A stretch of DNA of 64,000 nt from Iamia sp038233075 (GTDB taxonomy: Bacteria > Actinomycetota > Acidimicrobiia > Acidimicrobiales > Iamiaceae): positions 1-64,000 of the forward strand of contig JBBSMQ010000005.1 in assembly GCA_038233075.1 (NCBI GenBank). The letters run 5' to 3'. Shown piece by piece: positions 1 to 12,172 of this stretch (the first letter of the stretch is position 1; each line of letters begins with the position of its first letter). The position numbers and the translations under genes were made by a program. The notes under the pieces were generated by a model, which saw only the letters and a program-made list of their open reading frames with translations, was not told where the DNA came from and made no database searches.

Positions 1-1818
<1,818 letters not shown>

Positions 1819-1848
1819 CGCGGGCGACCGGGCCCGCGACGAGCTCGA

Positions 1849-2520
1849 CCAGCCCAGGTCGGTCCACACGAAGATGTCGCTCTGACCGTTCGTGTCGTCG
1901 GGGACCAGGTTCGTTGCCCGCGAGCTGAACGCGATGTGGCGGCCGTTGCCGGAGATGGCGGGCACTCTGATGGTAGAGGGCGTCGACGCGGTCGCCCCTG
2001 CCGGTAGGTCCGGCCTGCGGGGTCGGGGTCGCGGTGGAGGATGCGGGTGTAGAGGTCGCCGACGAACCCGGCGTCGGTGCCACCGGCGTTGCCGTAGGCC
2101 TCGGCCGAGCCGTAGATGAGCGAGGCGACCCGGTTGACGAGGGCTCCTCGACGGAGCTGGCCGATCCAGTAGGTCAGGCCCGAGGGGTCGGGTCGCGGTC
2201 GAGGGCCTGCTGGTACAGGTCGGTGACCACGACGTGCGCAGCACCCGTCGTGTCGCTCAGGCGGGGGACAGGGCCATCTCGGGTTCGCCCTGGCGGTGGT
2301 AGGGCTGGCCGACCAGGCGGCCCGTCCAATCCGAGCGGGCCCCGGCGTTGGGGCCGCGGTCGAAGACCGTCCGGTAGGACCGGGTGATCATCTCGTCGAT
2401 GTGGGACTGGCGCGCGGGGGTGAGACAGCCGGTCGTCACCACCAGGGCGACCACGAGGCCCAGCGCCATGGCCTGCCACCCCCACCTGCGCGTCGTCTCC
2501 ACCGGACCCCTCCCCAGCAC
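1849..2520 (-). pseudogene. Decayed secreted protein: lipoprotein signal, DUF4214-like repeats, propeller fragment
   Basis: Read on the minus strand, coding similarity continues but jumps frame at least three times. From 2520: a start with a hydrophobic stretch and a lipobox-like VVTTGC, then a DUF4214-like unit (ITRSYRTVFDRGP...WTGRL). A second unit (VTDLYQQALDRDP then PSGLTYWIGQLRRG) is split by a one-base deletion near 2190. A third begins GDLYTRILHRDPDPAG. Finally there is a PD40/propeller-like stretch (ISGNGRHIAFSSRATNLVP, ~1850-1960) that stops at the end of clpB. DUF4214 units and such propeller repeats are common in large secreted proteins. The gene looks truncated by the clpB junction and inactivated. 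It fills the 860-base space between clpB and the next gene. Confidence 0.65.
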
Positions 2521-2681
2521 TCGTGGACGGCGGCGACGCTAGGAGCCCCGGGCGTCCGCGGCAAGGGCCTGACGCGCGGGTCCCAGGCTGCGGCTCCGGC
2601 TCCGTCGGGGCGGGTCGGTCGGGTCCTGGTCCCACCCGTCTTGGTCCGTGTTCGACGGCCCCGGGTCCCTAGCATCGTGGC

Positions 2682-4304
2682 GTGTACGCCAACGGGCCCC
2701 GGCGAGGGCGGCCGATCCGCTCCCTCACCAAGCGACGTCGTCGGCAGCGCAGCCTCGCCGCGCTCCTCGTCGCCTCCCTGGTCGCGTTCGCGTGCGTCAA
2801 CCGACCGTCGCTCGACGACGACTCCGGGGTCTCGGCCCGCGCCGCACCCGACCGCGCCCTCACGTCCACCGTGGCCGGGGAGGTGGTCGCCGAGGACGAG
2901 CCCGGCGGTGAGCCGCCGGCGCACCCCCCCGAGGGCCCCCGGGCCAACGACTCGGACTTCGCCGGGTGGGTCGATCCCGCCTCGGTGGGCCAGCCCTGGA
3001 CCTCGGCGGTCGAGGGCCTCCTCACCTTCCGAGGGAACCCGACCCGCACCTACTACGGCAGCGGACCCGTGCCCCAGGCGCCGGAGGTGCTCTGGAGCGT
3101 GCCCGACGAGGGCGGGTTCTGCGGGCAGTCCGCGGTGGGGGGCGAGAACAAGACGTGGTGCGGGTCGGGGTGGACGGGCCAGCCCTCGGTCTGGGAGGAG
3201 GATGGCACCACCTGGGTGACCTTCGGCGCCTACGACAAGAACATCCACTTCCTGGACGCGGCCGATGGCACCGACCTGCTCCCACCCTTCGACATCGGCG
3301 ACATCGTCAAGGGGTCGGTCACCCGCGACCCCGACGGGTTCCCGCTGCTCTACAGCGGCAGCCGGGCCGACTTCCACATCGTGGCCACGGACCGGCCTGC
3401 GCCCGAGAGCCTGTGGAGCCTCGGCGCCGAGGGCGTCTCGCCCACCAAGTGGAACAACGACTGGGACGGCTCCCCCCTCGTCATCGACGACTACCTCTTC
3501 GAGGGGGGCGAGAACTCGCAGTTCTACATCGTGAAGCTGAACCGCCAGTTGGGCGAGGACGGTCTCGTCACCGTCGACCCCGAGATCGTCTTCCACGCCC
3601 CGGCCTGGGACGACGATCTGCTGGCGGCGCTGGCCGGCTCCGGCAGCCGCCAGAACGACGTCTCCATCGAGAACTCGGTGGCGATCGTGGGCGACACCCT
3701 CTACTTCACCAACTCCGGCGGTCTGGTCCAGGGCTGGGACATCTCGGGGCTGAAGGAGGGGGGAGAGCCCCAGCGCACGTTCCGCTTCTGGTCCGGCGAC
3801 GACACCGATGCCTCGGTCGTGGCCGATGCCGAGGGCATGCTCTACATCGGCCAGGAGGTCGAGCGGGCCTCCTCCTCGGAGCGCAACACCGAGGTGGGCC
3901 AGCTGGTGAAGCTGGACCCGTCCCGGCCCGACGACCCCATCGTCTGGTCCGTCGCCGACGAGCGGGGCATCTGGGCCACGCCCGCGATCGCCGACGGTGT
4001 GGTGTACGCCACCACCGACGGGGGTCGGGCCCTGGGTGTCGACCAGCAGACGGGCGAGGTCGTCTGGGAGAAGCAGCTCCCCGGGCCGCTCTGGTCATCC
4101 CCGGTCGTCGTCGACGACGTGTGGATCCAGGGCGACTGCAACGGCACCCTCCACGGCTTCGACGTGTCGGACCCGCGAGTCGATCCGCCCGAGCTCTGGA
4201 CCGTCGAGCTCGAGGGCTGCGTGGAGTCCACGCCCGCGGTGTGGGGGGGACGCATCTACGTGGGGGCGCGAGGCGGGAAGTTCTACGCCATGGGCGACGC
4301 CTGA
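2682..4304 (+). CDS. PQQ-like beta-propeller lipoprotein
   Basis: 540 aa. The N-terminus has an arginine-rich start, a hydrophobic stretch and a lipobox LVAFAC at about residues 33-38, so it is probably an outer-surface lipoprotein. The body is a series of repeats of the type WGRIYVGARGGKFYA, DGVVYATTDGG, VWEKQLPGPLWSSPVVVDD and GDTLYFTNSGG, typical of the PQQ/BamB-like beta-propeller fold. No catalytic residues are obvious; propellers of this kind often act as scaffolds or bind cofactors, so a function cannot be assigned. The GTG start lies 6 bases after a TAGCAT box (2670-2675), which fits a leaderless transcript. Confidence 0.8.
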   Translation: MYANGPRRGRPIRSLTKRRRRQRSLAALLVASLVAFACVNRPSLDDDSGVSARAAPDRALTSTVAGEVVAEDEPGGEPPAHPPEGPRANDSDFAGWVDPASVGQPWTSAVEGLLTFRGNPTRTYYGSGPVPQAPEVLWSVPDEGGFCGQSAVGGENKTWCGSGWTGQPSVWEEDGTTWVTFGAYDKNIHFLDAADGTDLLPPFDIGDIVKGSVTRDPDGFPLLYSGSRADFHIVATDRPAPESLWSLGAEGVSPTKWNNDWDGSPLVIDDYLFEGGENSQFYIVKLNRQLGEDGLVTVDPEIVFHAPAWDDDLLAALAGSGSRQNDVSIENSVAIVGDTLYFTNSGGLVQGWDISGLKEGGEPQRTFRFWSGDDTDASVVADAEGMLYIGQEVERASSSERNTEVGQLVKLDPSRPDDPIVWSVADERGIWATPAIADGVVYATTDGGRALGVDQQTGEVVWEKQLPGPLWSSPVVVDDVWIQGDCNGTLHGFDVSDPRVDPPELWTVELEGCVESTPAVWGGRIYVGARGGKFYAMGDA

Positions 4305-4378
4305 CGGCGAGCCCGGGCGGCGCTCTCGTCGTGCGCCTCCTCATGGTCGTCCCGTCGGCGCCGATGAGGCGACCATGC

Positions 4379-4432
4379 CGTCGTCGTCGTCGTGCTCGTC
4401 GTCGTCGTCGTGGTGGTCCTCGTCGCCGTCAT
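4379..4432. repeat. CGT trinucleotide repeat (microsatellite)
   Basis: A run of CGT units with a few interruptions (GCTCGT, GGTGGT, CCTCGT). It lies just before the probable start of the small lipoprotein at 4435. In one frame it reads as poly-serine, in another as poly-valine, and on the opposite strand as poly-Asp/His, so ORFs crossing it look protein-like by chance. Confidence 0.75.
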
Positions 4433-4434
4433 CA

Positions 4435-4905
4435 GTGCGGCGCGGTCGGCGGGGATCGTTGCGGTCGCTCGTCGTCGTTCTGGCGCTGAGCGCGCTCGGG
4501 GTCGGGTGCGCCCCCGCCGCCCCGGCGCCCACCCAGGCCGAGTACGTGGCCGTCGCCGACCTAGTCTGCGAGGCGACCGGAGAACGCCTCGACGAGGCGG
4601 AGGAGGAGCTGCTCGTCGAGCTGGAGGAGGAGAAGGCCGACGGGGGATCCCTCCTGGCCCAGCGACCCGACCGATGGACCCGGGCCGAGACCGTCCCGGC
4701 CTACCGCGACCTCGAGGGCAGCCTGCGGGGCATCCAGCCCCCTGACGACGACGGCACCTACCTGAGCGACCTCTACGACGACCTGCACCGACGCATCGAG
4801 GAGCTGCGGCTCAGTCCGGGGAAGGGCCGGGACCTCATCCGCGGCGATGACGCACTGCGCACCCGGTTCGAGACCTACGGCATGGAGGTCTGCGGCACGG
4901 TGTGA
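4435..4905 (+). CDS. Small putative lipoprotein of unknown function
   Basis: The frame is open upstream, but a GTG at 4435 gives a textbook lipoprotein signal: RRGRRGSLR, then a hydrophobic stretch and lipobox ALGVGC. An ATG at 4375 would instead add a serine-rich tail encoded by the CGT repeat, so 4435 is preferred. The mature part (~130 aa) is mostly charged helix with an EEELLVELEEEK segment. It has two cysteines far apart (VCEATG and EVCGTV), which could form a disulfide. No family recognised. It lies between the propeller lipoprotein and purA on the same strand. Confidence 0.55.
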   Translation: MRRGRRGSLRSLVVVLALSALGVGCAPAAPAPTQAEYVAVADLVCEATGERLDEAEEELLVELEEEKADGGSLLAQRPDRWTRAETVPAYRDLEGSLRGIQPPDDDGTYLSDLYDDLHRRIEELRLSPGKGRDLIRGDDALRTRFETYGMEVCGTV

Positions 4906-4997
4906 ACGGTCGCATCACCCACGGCTCGTTGCCGAGAGGCGGCACGGGCCGCGAGTAGCGTGGCCGACCGTCCCGATCCGCGTCCCGAGGAGTACAC

Positions 4998-6335
<1,338 letters not shown>

Positions 6336-6450
6336 CCCCCTCGTCGCCGCGCCCGACCGCCCTTCCCCCCTCGAAGTGGTCCCGGTTTTGGCTGCTGGGG
6401 CGACCGTTCTCGGTACCAGTTCGACGGTGCGGTCCGACGGGGGGCCGGCG

Positions 6451-7674
6451 ATGAGGGTGTGCGTCGTGGGCTCCGGTGGACGCGAACACGGTCTGGCCCT
6501 GGTCCTGGGCCGTACCGCCGAGGTGGTCGTCACCCCGGGCAACCCCGGCATCCCCGGGTCGATGGCCACGCCGCCCGAGGAGGTCGACGCCGATCTCCAC
6601 GTGATCGGCCCCGAGCAGCCGTTGGTCGACGGCCTCGCCGATCGCCTGCGGGCGGCCGGTCGACGGGTGATCGGCCCCGGCGCCGACGGGGCGAGGCTGG
6701 AGGGCTCCAAGGCGTTCATGAAGGACCTGGTCCGCGACGCCGAGGTGCCCACCGCCCGCTACGGCACCTTCGCGGAGGTGGAGCCGGCTCTGGCCTTCCT
6801 CCAGACCCTGCCCGGGCTCTACGTGGTCAAGACCGACGGCCTGGCCGCAGGCAAGGGCGTGCTCGTCACCGAGGACCGAGCCGAGGCCGAGGCCGACGTG
6901 CGCGACAAGCTCTCGGGCGCCTCCTTCGGTGCCGCCGGGCGCACCGTGGTGATCGAGGAAGGGCTCACCGGGCCCGAGGCCTCGGTGTTCGCGGTGTGCG
7001 ACGGGCAGCGGGCGGTGGCCCTGCCCCCGTCGCAGGACGTCAAGCGGGTGGGCGACGGCGACACCGGACCCAACACCGGGGGCATGGGCGCCTGGTGCCC
7101 GGTCCCCTTCGCCGGCGCCGATCTGGCCGACGACGTGCTCGACCGCTTCGTCGCCCCCACCCTTGGTGCCCTGCGGGACCGGGGCATCGACTACCGAGGT
7201 GTCCTCTACGCCGGGATGATGCTGACCCCGGAAGGCCCGAAGCTGATCGAGTACAACACCCGCTTCGGCGACCCCGACTCCCAGGTCGTGGTGCTGCGGA
7301 TGACCTCCGACCTCGCCGACCTCCTGGCGGCCGCCGCCGACGGTGACCTCCGGGGGGCCGCGCCGGCCACCAGCTCCGGGGACGCCGCGGTGCTGGTGGT
7401 GGCCGCATCCGAGGGCTACCCGACCTCGCCCCGGACCGGTGACCGCATCGAGGGGCTCGCCGCGGCTCAGGCGATCGATGGTGTCGATGTGCTCTGCGCC
7501 GGCGTGGCGCGCGACGACGACGGCGCCCTGATCACTGCGGGCGGCCGCGTGCTCGACGTCGTCGGTCGGGGCGGGGACGTGGCCACGGCCCGCGACCGGG
7601 CCTATCGGGCCCTGGCCCACATCTCCTGGCCGGGGATGCACCACCGCACCGACATCGCCGCCGTTGCCGGCTGA
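6451..7674 (+). CDS. purD: Phosphoribosylamine-glycine ligase (GAR synthetase)
   Basis: 407 aa, family-typical. An ATP-grasp enzyme that joins 5-phosphoribosylamine and glycine, the second step of purine synthesis. Seen: N-terminal VCVVGSGGREHGL, the ATP-grasp part VVKTDGLAAGKGV, PSQDVKRVGDGDTGPNTGGMGA, and the metal-binding LIEYNTRFGDPDSQ; the C-terminal domain ends with the usual AHISWPGMHHRTDIA. ATG 6451 gives the standard N-terminus; a GTG at 6427 in the same frame is an alternative, 6 bases after a TACCAGT box. It follows purA by 115 bases and is probably transcribed separately. Confidence 0.96.
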   Translation: MRVCVVGSGGREHGLALVLGRTAEVVVTPGNPGIPGSMATPPEEVDADLHVIGPEQPLVDGLADRLRAAGRRVIGPGADGARLEGSKAFMKDLVRDAEVPTARYGTFAEVEPALAFLQTLPGLYVVKTDGLAAGKGVLVTEDRAEAEADVRDKLSGASFGAAGRTVVIEEGLTGPEASVFAVCDGQRAVALPPSQDVKRVGDGDTGPNTGGMGAWCPVPFAGADLADDVLDRFVAPTLGALRDRGIDYRGVLYAGMMLTPEGPKLIEYNTRFGDPDSQVVVLRMTSDLADLLAAAADGDLRGAAPATSSGDAAVLVVAASEGYPTSPRTGDRIEGLAAAQAIDGVDVLCAGVARDDDGALITAGGRVLDVVGRGGDVATARDRAYRALAHISWPGMHHRTDIAAVAG

Positions 7675-7691
7675 TCGGTGGACGGGGGTGG

Positions 7692-8714
7692 TCAGGCGGC
7701 GGCGGGGACGACGCCCATCACCTTGGCCACCAGCCGCACGGACCGCAGACGGTCCTCGCTGCTGTGGGCCATGGTCGTCAGCATCAGCTCGTCGGCACCG
7801 GTGCGGGCCGCCAGGGCGTCGAGCCCATCCCTCACCGTCGCCGGGGAACCGACCACGTGGCCGCGCGTGAAGCCGTCGATCGCCGCTCGTTCGGCCGCGG
7901 TGAAGTCGTGGGCTGCGGCCTCCTCCGGGGTGGGATACACGTCGGGCGCGCCCTGGCGGAGCCGGGCGACGGCCAACCGCGAGGGCCCGGCCAGGTAGTG
8001 CGCCTCGTCGTCGTCGGGCGCGCACAGCACGCTCGTCCCGAGCATCAGGTAGGGCTCCGACAGCACGTCGGAGGGCTGGAACGCCTGGCGGTAGGCCATG
8101 ACCGCAGCGTCGGTGCTGCCGCCGGCGAAGTGGTGGGCGAAGGAGAACGGCAGACCCAGGCGCCCGGCGAGACGGGCGCTGTAGTCGCTGGATCCCAGGA
8201 GCCAGACGGCGGGCTGGTCTCCCTGCCCCGGCGTGGCCCGGATGCGGTGGAACGGGTGGTCGGCGGGGATGGTCCCGGTGAAGTAGCCGAGCAGCTCCCC
8301 CAGCAGCTCGGGGAACTCGTTGCCATCGCCCAGACGGGTCGTGCGCCGCAGCGCTGCGGCGGTGACCTGGTCGGTCCCCGGGGCCCGACCCAGGCCCAGA
8401 TCGATGCGGCCCGGATGCAGGGCCTCCAGCATCCCGAACTGCTCGGCCACCACCAGCGGCGAGTGGTTGGGCAGCATCACCCCGCCCGAGCCCAGGCGCA
8501 GGTGTGTCGTCGACGCCGCCAGGTGGGCGATCAGCACAGCCGGGGCGGAGCTGGCGATGCCCGGCATGCTGTGGTGCTCGGCCACCCACAACCGGTGGTA
8601 GCCGAGCCGCTCGACCTCCTGGGCCTGCCGGGTCGAGGCGGCGAGGGCGTCGGCGGGGGTGCTGCCCCGACCGACGACGGCGAGGTCGAGGATCGAGAGG
8701 AGGGGAGCGTTCAT
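7692..8714 (-). CDS. Luciferase-like flavin-dependent monooxygenase (LLM class)
   Basis: 340 aa. Motifs of the bacterial luciferase-like TIM-barrel family: LSILDLAVVGRG at the N-terminus, YHRLWVAEHHSMPGIASSAP (residues ~41-60), RLGSGGVMLPNHSPLVVAEQFGML, and GRIDLGLGRAPGTDQ. This subgroup (MsnO8-type) uses reduced FMN supplied by a partner; the substrate cannot be read from sequence. Start ATG at 8714 gives the standard N-terminus; more upstream codons lack similarity. It sits opposite to the purine genes, converging on purD (17 bases between stops) and divergent from purE. Confidence 0.85.
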   Translation of the reverse strand: MNAPLLSILDLAVVGRGSTPADALAASTRQAQEVERLGYHRLWVAEHHSMPGIASSAPAVLIAHLAASTTHLRLGSGGVMLPNHSPLVVAEQFGMLEALHPGRIDLGLGRAPGTDQVTAAALRRTTRLGDGNEFPELLGELLGYFTGTIPADHPFHRIRATPGQGDQPAVWLLGSSDYSARLAGRLGLPFSFAHHFAGGSTDAAVMAYRQAFQPSDVLSEPYLMLGTSVLCAPDDDEAHYLAGPSRLAVARLRQGAPDVYPTPEEAAAHDFTAAERAAIDGFTRGHVVGSPATVRDGLDALAARTGADELMLTTMAHSSEDRLRSVRLVAKVMGVVPAAA

Positions 8715-8824
8715 GGAAGCCTCGGAAGCGGGTGGGTCGTCCCTTCGTCCAACCCCTGCGACCCACACGCTCTTCCGGGCCGCGTCGTCGAGGGCAGGGG
8801 AGCGGGGCGGCTACCTTCACCGCC

Positions 8825-9298
8825 ATGACTGCGCCCAAGGTCGCCGTGCTCATGGGGTCTCCCACCGACGCGGCCAAGATGGAACCGGCCCGCACCACGC
8901 TGGAAGACTTCGGGATCGAGGCTGATGTGCGCGTGATGTCGGCCCACCGCACCCCCGAGGCCGTCGCCACCCTCGCCTCCACGGCCCGGGAGGAGGGCTA
9001 CTGCGCCTTCATCTGCGGTGCGGGGTGGGCCGCCCACCTGGCCGGCGCGGTGGCCGCCTACACCACTCTGCCCGTGGTCGGGGTACCCCTGTCCGGCAGC
9101 GCCCTGAACGGGGTCGATGCCCTCTACGCCACCGTCCAGATGCCCAAGGGCGTGCCGGTGGCCACCGTCGCCGTCGACGGGGCGCTCAACGCGGCCCTGC
9201 TGGTGGTGCAGATGTTGGCCATCACCGACACCGATCTCGCCGCCCGCCTGGGCGACGACCGGACCCAACGGGCCGCGACAGCCAGCGCACCGACCTGA
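8825..9298 (+). CDS. purE: N5-carboxyaminoimidazole ribonucleotide mutase
   Basis: 157 aa, typical of PurE. It rearranges N5-CAIR to CAIR in purine synthesis. Seen: VLMGSPTDAAKM (phosphate-binding GSxSD-like loop), the MSAHRTPE motif, GAGWAAHLAG, and the VQMPKGVPVATVAVDG end. The PurK that usually makes its substrate is not in this window, and the AGWAAHLAG loop differs from the AGGAAHLPG usual in PurK-dependent enzymes; whether this PurE uses N5-CAIR or CO2 directly is open. The frame is open far upstream, but ATG 8825 lies 7 bases after TACCTT (8812-8817), which fixes the start. Confidence 0.95.
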   Translation: MTAPKVAVLMGSPTDAAKMEPARTTLEDFGIEADVRVMSAHRTPEAVATLASTAREEGYCAFICGAGWAAHLAGAVAAYTTLPVVGVPLSGSALNGVDALYATVQMPKGVPVATVAVDGALNAALLVVQMLAITDTDLAARLGDDRTQRAATASAPT

Positions 9299-9324
9299 GC
9301 AACGGGCGCGCCTGAAATCGAAGG

Positions 9325-9714
9325 TCAGTCGGTCTGGCGCGACCGGCGCCGCCCCCAACGGTGCGTCGACGTCGAGGTCGACGCGCTCGGCGAGGGCTCG
9401 GTCCGAGCCGGGCCGCCCGGGGTGATCACGACCAGGCGGCGGACCTCCTCGGAGGTCTGCTGGCGCTCGCCCTTCTCGACCTGACGGATCTCCTTCGGGG
9501 TGCGGACCGGCGGAGCCCCCGCGGTGGACCGCACGCCCCCGCGGCTGATGGCGCACTCGACGCACAGCGCGGGCTTGCGCGGCCCCCACGGTGTCACCAG
9601 GCATCCCTCGCAGTGCCAGCGGCCGCACTGGTGACACAGGCGATGCGCGGCTTCGAAGGGGTGGAGCACGCAGCACTCGCCATCTGAGGTGGGGATCTCC
9701 GGTGTGCTCCGCAT
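9325..9714 (-). CDS. Small zinc-finger (B-box-like) protein
   Basis: 129 aa. Residues ~15-60 hold a regular set of metal ligands: CCVLHP, then CHQCGRWHCEGC, then CVEC, an arrangement like a B-box or a double zinc ribbon. The C-terminal half is charged and rich in Ser/Thr/Arg with no hydrophobic segment. Probably a protein- or nucleic-acid-binding module; no function can be given. The ATG at 9714 precedes the cysteine cluster; the frame is open further up but without sense. It is inserted on the opposite strand between purE and purB, ending 26 bases from the purE stop. Confidence 0.6.
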   Translation of the reverse strand: MRSTPEIPTSDGECCVLHPFEAAHRLCHQCGRWHCEGCLVTPWGPRKPALCVECAISRGGVRSTAGAPPVRTPKEIRQVEKGERQQTSEEVRRLVVITPGGPARTEPSPSASTSTSTHRWGRRRSRQTD

Positions 9715-9788
9715 CTCTCCCTGGTCGGCGCCCGGGCCCTGGTCTTGAGCCCGAGGGTCGGTGGGTCGGGGGGCGGTACGATCGGTCG

Positions 9789-11213
9789 GTGACCGCGGTC
9801 CCTCCCAACGTCCTGGCCCAGCGCTACGCCAGCAAGGAGATGGTCGACCTGTGGTCACCGGAGACCAAGGTCGTCCTGGAGCGCCGTCTCTGGTTGGCCG
9901 TCCTCCGGGCCCAGCGCGACCTGGGTCTGGCCGTGGCCGACCACGTCGTCGCCGACTACGAGGCCGTCGTCGACCAGGTCGACCTGGACTCCATCGCAGC
10001 GCGTGAGCGCACGACGCGCCACGACGTGAAGGCCCGGATCGAGGAGTTCTCGGCCCTTGCCGGCCGCGAGGCCATCCACGCCGGGATGACCTCACGGGAC
10101 CTGACCGAGAACGTCGAGCAGCTCCAGGTGCGCGACGCCCTGCGCCTGGTCCGGCGCCGGATGGTGGCGCTGCTGGCCCGCCTCGCCTCGCGGGCGGTCG
10201 AGCACGAGGCCCTGGTCCTGACCGGACGCAGCCACAACGTGGCGGCCCAGGCCACGACGCTCGGGAAGCGCTTCGCCAACGCCGGCCAGGAGCTGCTCGT
10301 CGCCCTCGACCGCGTCGACGACCTGCTGGCGCGCTACCCGCTGCGGGGCATCAAGGGCCCGGTCGGCACCCAGCAGGACATGCTCGACCTCCTCGGCTCC
10401 GACGAGGCGGTGGCTCGCCTGGAGGCCACGGTCGCGGCCGAGCTCGGCTTCGACCACACCCTTGAGAACGTCGGCCAGGTCTACCCCCGCTCGCTCGACC
10501 TCGACGTGGTCTCGGCCCTGGTGCAGGTCGCAGCCGGCCCCACCAGCCTGGCCACCACGATCCGCCTCATGGCCGGTCAGGAGCTGGTGACCGAGGGGTT
10601 CAAGGCGGGCCAGGTCGGCTCCTCCGCCATGCCGCACAAGATGAACACCCGCTCGACCGAGCGCATCTGCGGTCTCTCGGTCGTCCTTCGTGGCCATCTG
10701 GCGATGGTCAGCGCGCTGGCCGGAGACCAGTGGAACGAGGGCGATGTCAGCTGCTCGGTCGTGCGCCGGGTGGCCTTGCCCGACGCCTTCTTCGCCCTCG
10801 ACGGGCTGAGTGAGACCGCCCTCACGGTGCTCGACGAGTTCGGCGCCTTCCCCGCTGTCATCGGTCGCGAACTCGACCGGTACCTGCCCTTCCTGGCCAC
10901 CACCAAGGTGCTGATGGCCGCCGTACGCGCGGGTGTGGGCCGCGAGGTGGCTCACGAGTCCATCAGGTCCCACGCCGTGGCCGTGGCGCTGGAGATGCGG
11001 GAGAAGGGGGCCGAGGGCAATGACCTGCTCGACCGACTGGCCGCCGACGAGCGCCTCGGTCTCGACGCCGAGCAGGTGGCATCGGTCGTGGCCGAGCCCC
11101 TGGCCTTCGTGGGCCGGGCCCGGACCCAGACCGCGGCCTTCGTGGCCGCCGTGGAGGACCTCGTCGCGGCCGACCCCGAGGCTGCGGTCTACTCGCCGGC
11201 CTCCATCCTCTGA
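9789..11213 (+). CDS. purB: Adenylosuccinate lyase
   Basis: 474 aa. It cleaves fumarate from SAICAR (to AICAR) and from adenylosuccinate (to AMP). Seen: the fumarase-superfamily signature GSSAMPHKMNTRSTERI at about residues 277-293, plus HAGMTSRDLTENVEQ and the LTGRSHNVAAQATTLGKRF active-site region. GTG 9789 lies exactly 6 bases after TACGAT (9777-9782), giving a leaderless start; the frame is open ~200 bases further but without similarity. Together with purA it completes IMP to AMP. Confidence 0.96.
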   Translation: MTAVPPNVLAQRYASKEMVDLWSPETKVVLERRLWLAVLRAQRDLGLAVADHVVADYEAVVDQVDLDSIAARERTTRHDVKARIEEFSALAGREAIHAGMTSRDLTENVEQLQVRDALRLVRRRMVALLARLASRAVEHEALVLTGRSHNVAAQATTLGKRFANAGQELLVALDRVDDLLARYPLRGIKGPVGTQQDMLDLLGSDEAVARLEATVAAELGFDHTLENVGQVYPRSLDLDVVSALVQVAAGPTSLATTIRLMAGQELVTEGFKAGQVGSSAMPHKMNTRSTERICGLSVVLRGHLAMVSALAGDQWNEGDVSCSVVRRVALPDAFFALDGLSETALTVLDEFGAFPAVIGRELDRYLPFLATTKVLMAAVRAGVGREVAHESIRSHAVAVALEMREKGAEGNDLLDRLAADERLGLDAEQVASVVAEPLAFVGRARTQTAAFVAAVEDLVAADPEAAVYSPASIL

Positions 11214-11284
11214 CCTTCCCACCCCGAGCCCGGTGTGGGCTCGGCCTGCGGTCGGGTCGGCGACGGCCGGTAGGTTCTGCCGCG

Positions 11285-12172
11285 ATGGCTCCTGTCTCCC
11301 TGCCCCACCTCTCCTCCGGCAAGGTCCGCGACATCTACGACGCCGGCGACCACCGCCTGCTCCTCGTCACATCGGATCGACTCTCGGCCTTCGACGTCGT
11401 CATGGCCGAGCCCATCCCCGACAAGGGTCGTGTGCTCACCGCCATGTCGGCGTTCTGGTTCGCGCACCTGGCCGACGTGGTCACGGGACACCTGATCTCG
11501 ACCAAGGTGGAGGATCTGCCCGACGGGGCCCGCGACCCGGACCTGGCGGGACGGGTGATGCTGTGCCGGCGGGCCCAGATGCTCCCCATCGAGTGCATCG
11601 TCCGGGGCTACATCACCGGGTCGGCCTGGAAGGAGTACCAGCGGGACGGCACCATGCACGGCAGTCGCCTGCCGGAGGGGATGCGCGAGTCCGACCAGCT
11701 CCCGGAGCCGGTGTTCACTCCCTCGACCAAGGCCGATGTGGGTGACCACGACATCAACGTGACCTTCGACGACGCCGCCGACCTGATCGGTCGGGAACGG
11801 GCCGAGGAGGTCCGGGAGGTGTGCCTCGAGCTCTACCGTCGGGGCGCGGAGTGGGCAGCGGCGCGGGGGATCATCATCGCCGACACCAAGTTCGAGCTGG
11901 GTCTGGTCGACGGAGAGCTGGTGCTGGCCGACGAGGTCCTGACCCCGGACTCGTCGCGGTTCTGGCCGGCCGACGCGTGGGAGCCTGGCACCACGCCGCC
12001 CTCGTTCGACAAGCAGCCCGTCCGCGACCTCCTCGACGGCTTGGACTGGGACAAGACCCCGCCGCCGCCGACCCTGCCCGACGACGTGGTCGCCGCCTCC
12101 AGCGCCCGGTACCGCGAGGCCTACGAGAAGATCACCGGCCTCTCCCTCGCCGACTGGCCCGGCGCCACCTGA
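11285..12172 (+). CDS. purC: SAICAR synthetase
   Basis: 295 aa. It joins CAIR and aspartate with ATP in purine synthesis. Seen: the N-terminal SSGKVRDIYDAG, LTAMSAFWF, the signature PIECIVRGYITGSAWKEYQ at about residues 101-119, and IIADTKFELGLVDGELVLADEVLTPDSSRFW. ATG 11285 is 8 bases after TAGGTT (11271-11276). The length fits the ~290-300 aa yeast-like subgroup found in Actinobacteria rather than the shorter ~240 aa type. Next on the plus strand after purB (71-base gap). Confidence 0.97.
   Translation: MAPVSLPHLSSGKVRDIYDAGDHRLLLVTSDRLSAFDVVMAEPIPDKGRVLTAMSAFWFAHLADVVTGHLISTKVEDLPDGARDPDLAGRVMLCRRAQMLPIECIVRGYITGSAWKEYQRDGTMHGSRLPEGMRESDQLPEPVFTPSTKADVGDHDINVTFDDAADLIGRERAEEVREVCLELYRRGAEWAAARGIIIADTKFELGLVDGELVLADEVLTPDSSRFWPADAWEPGTTPPSFDKQPVRDLLDGLDWDKTPPPPTLPDDVVAASSARYREAYEKITGLSLADWPGAT

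Noticed and set aside
4392..4745. Plus-strand ORF starting with a poly-valine stretch
   Set aside because: The hydrophobic start is the CGT repeat read in another frame; the following sequence is out of frame with the better-supported lipoprotein.
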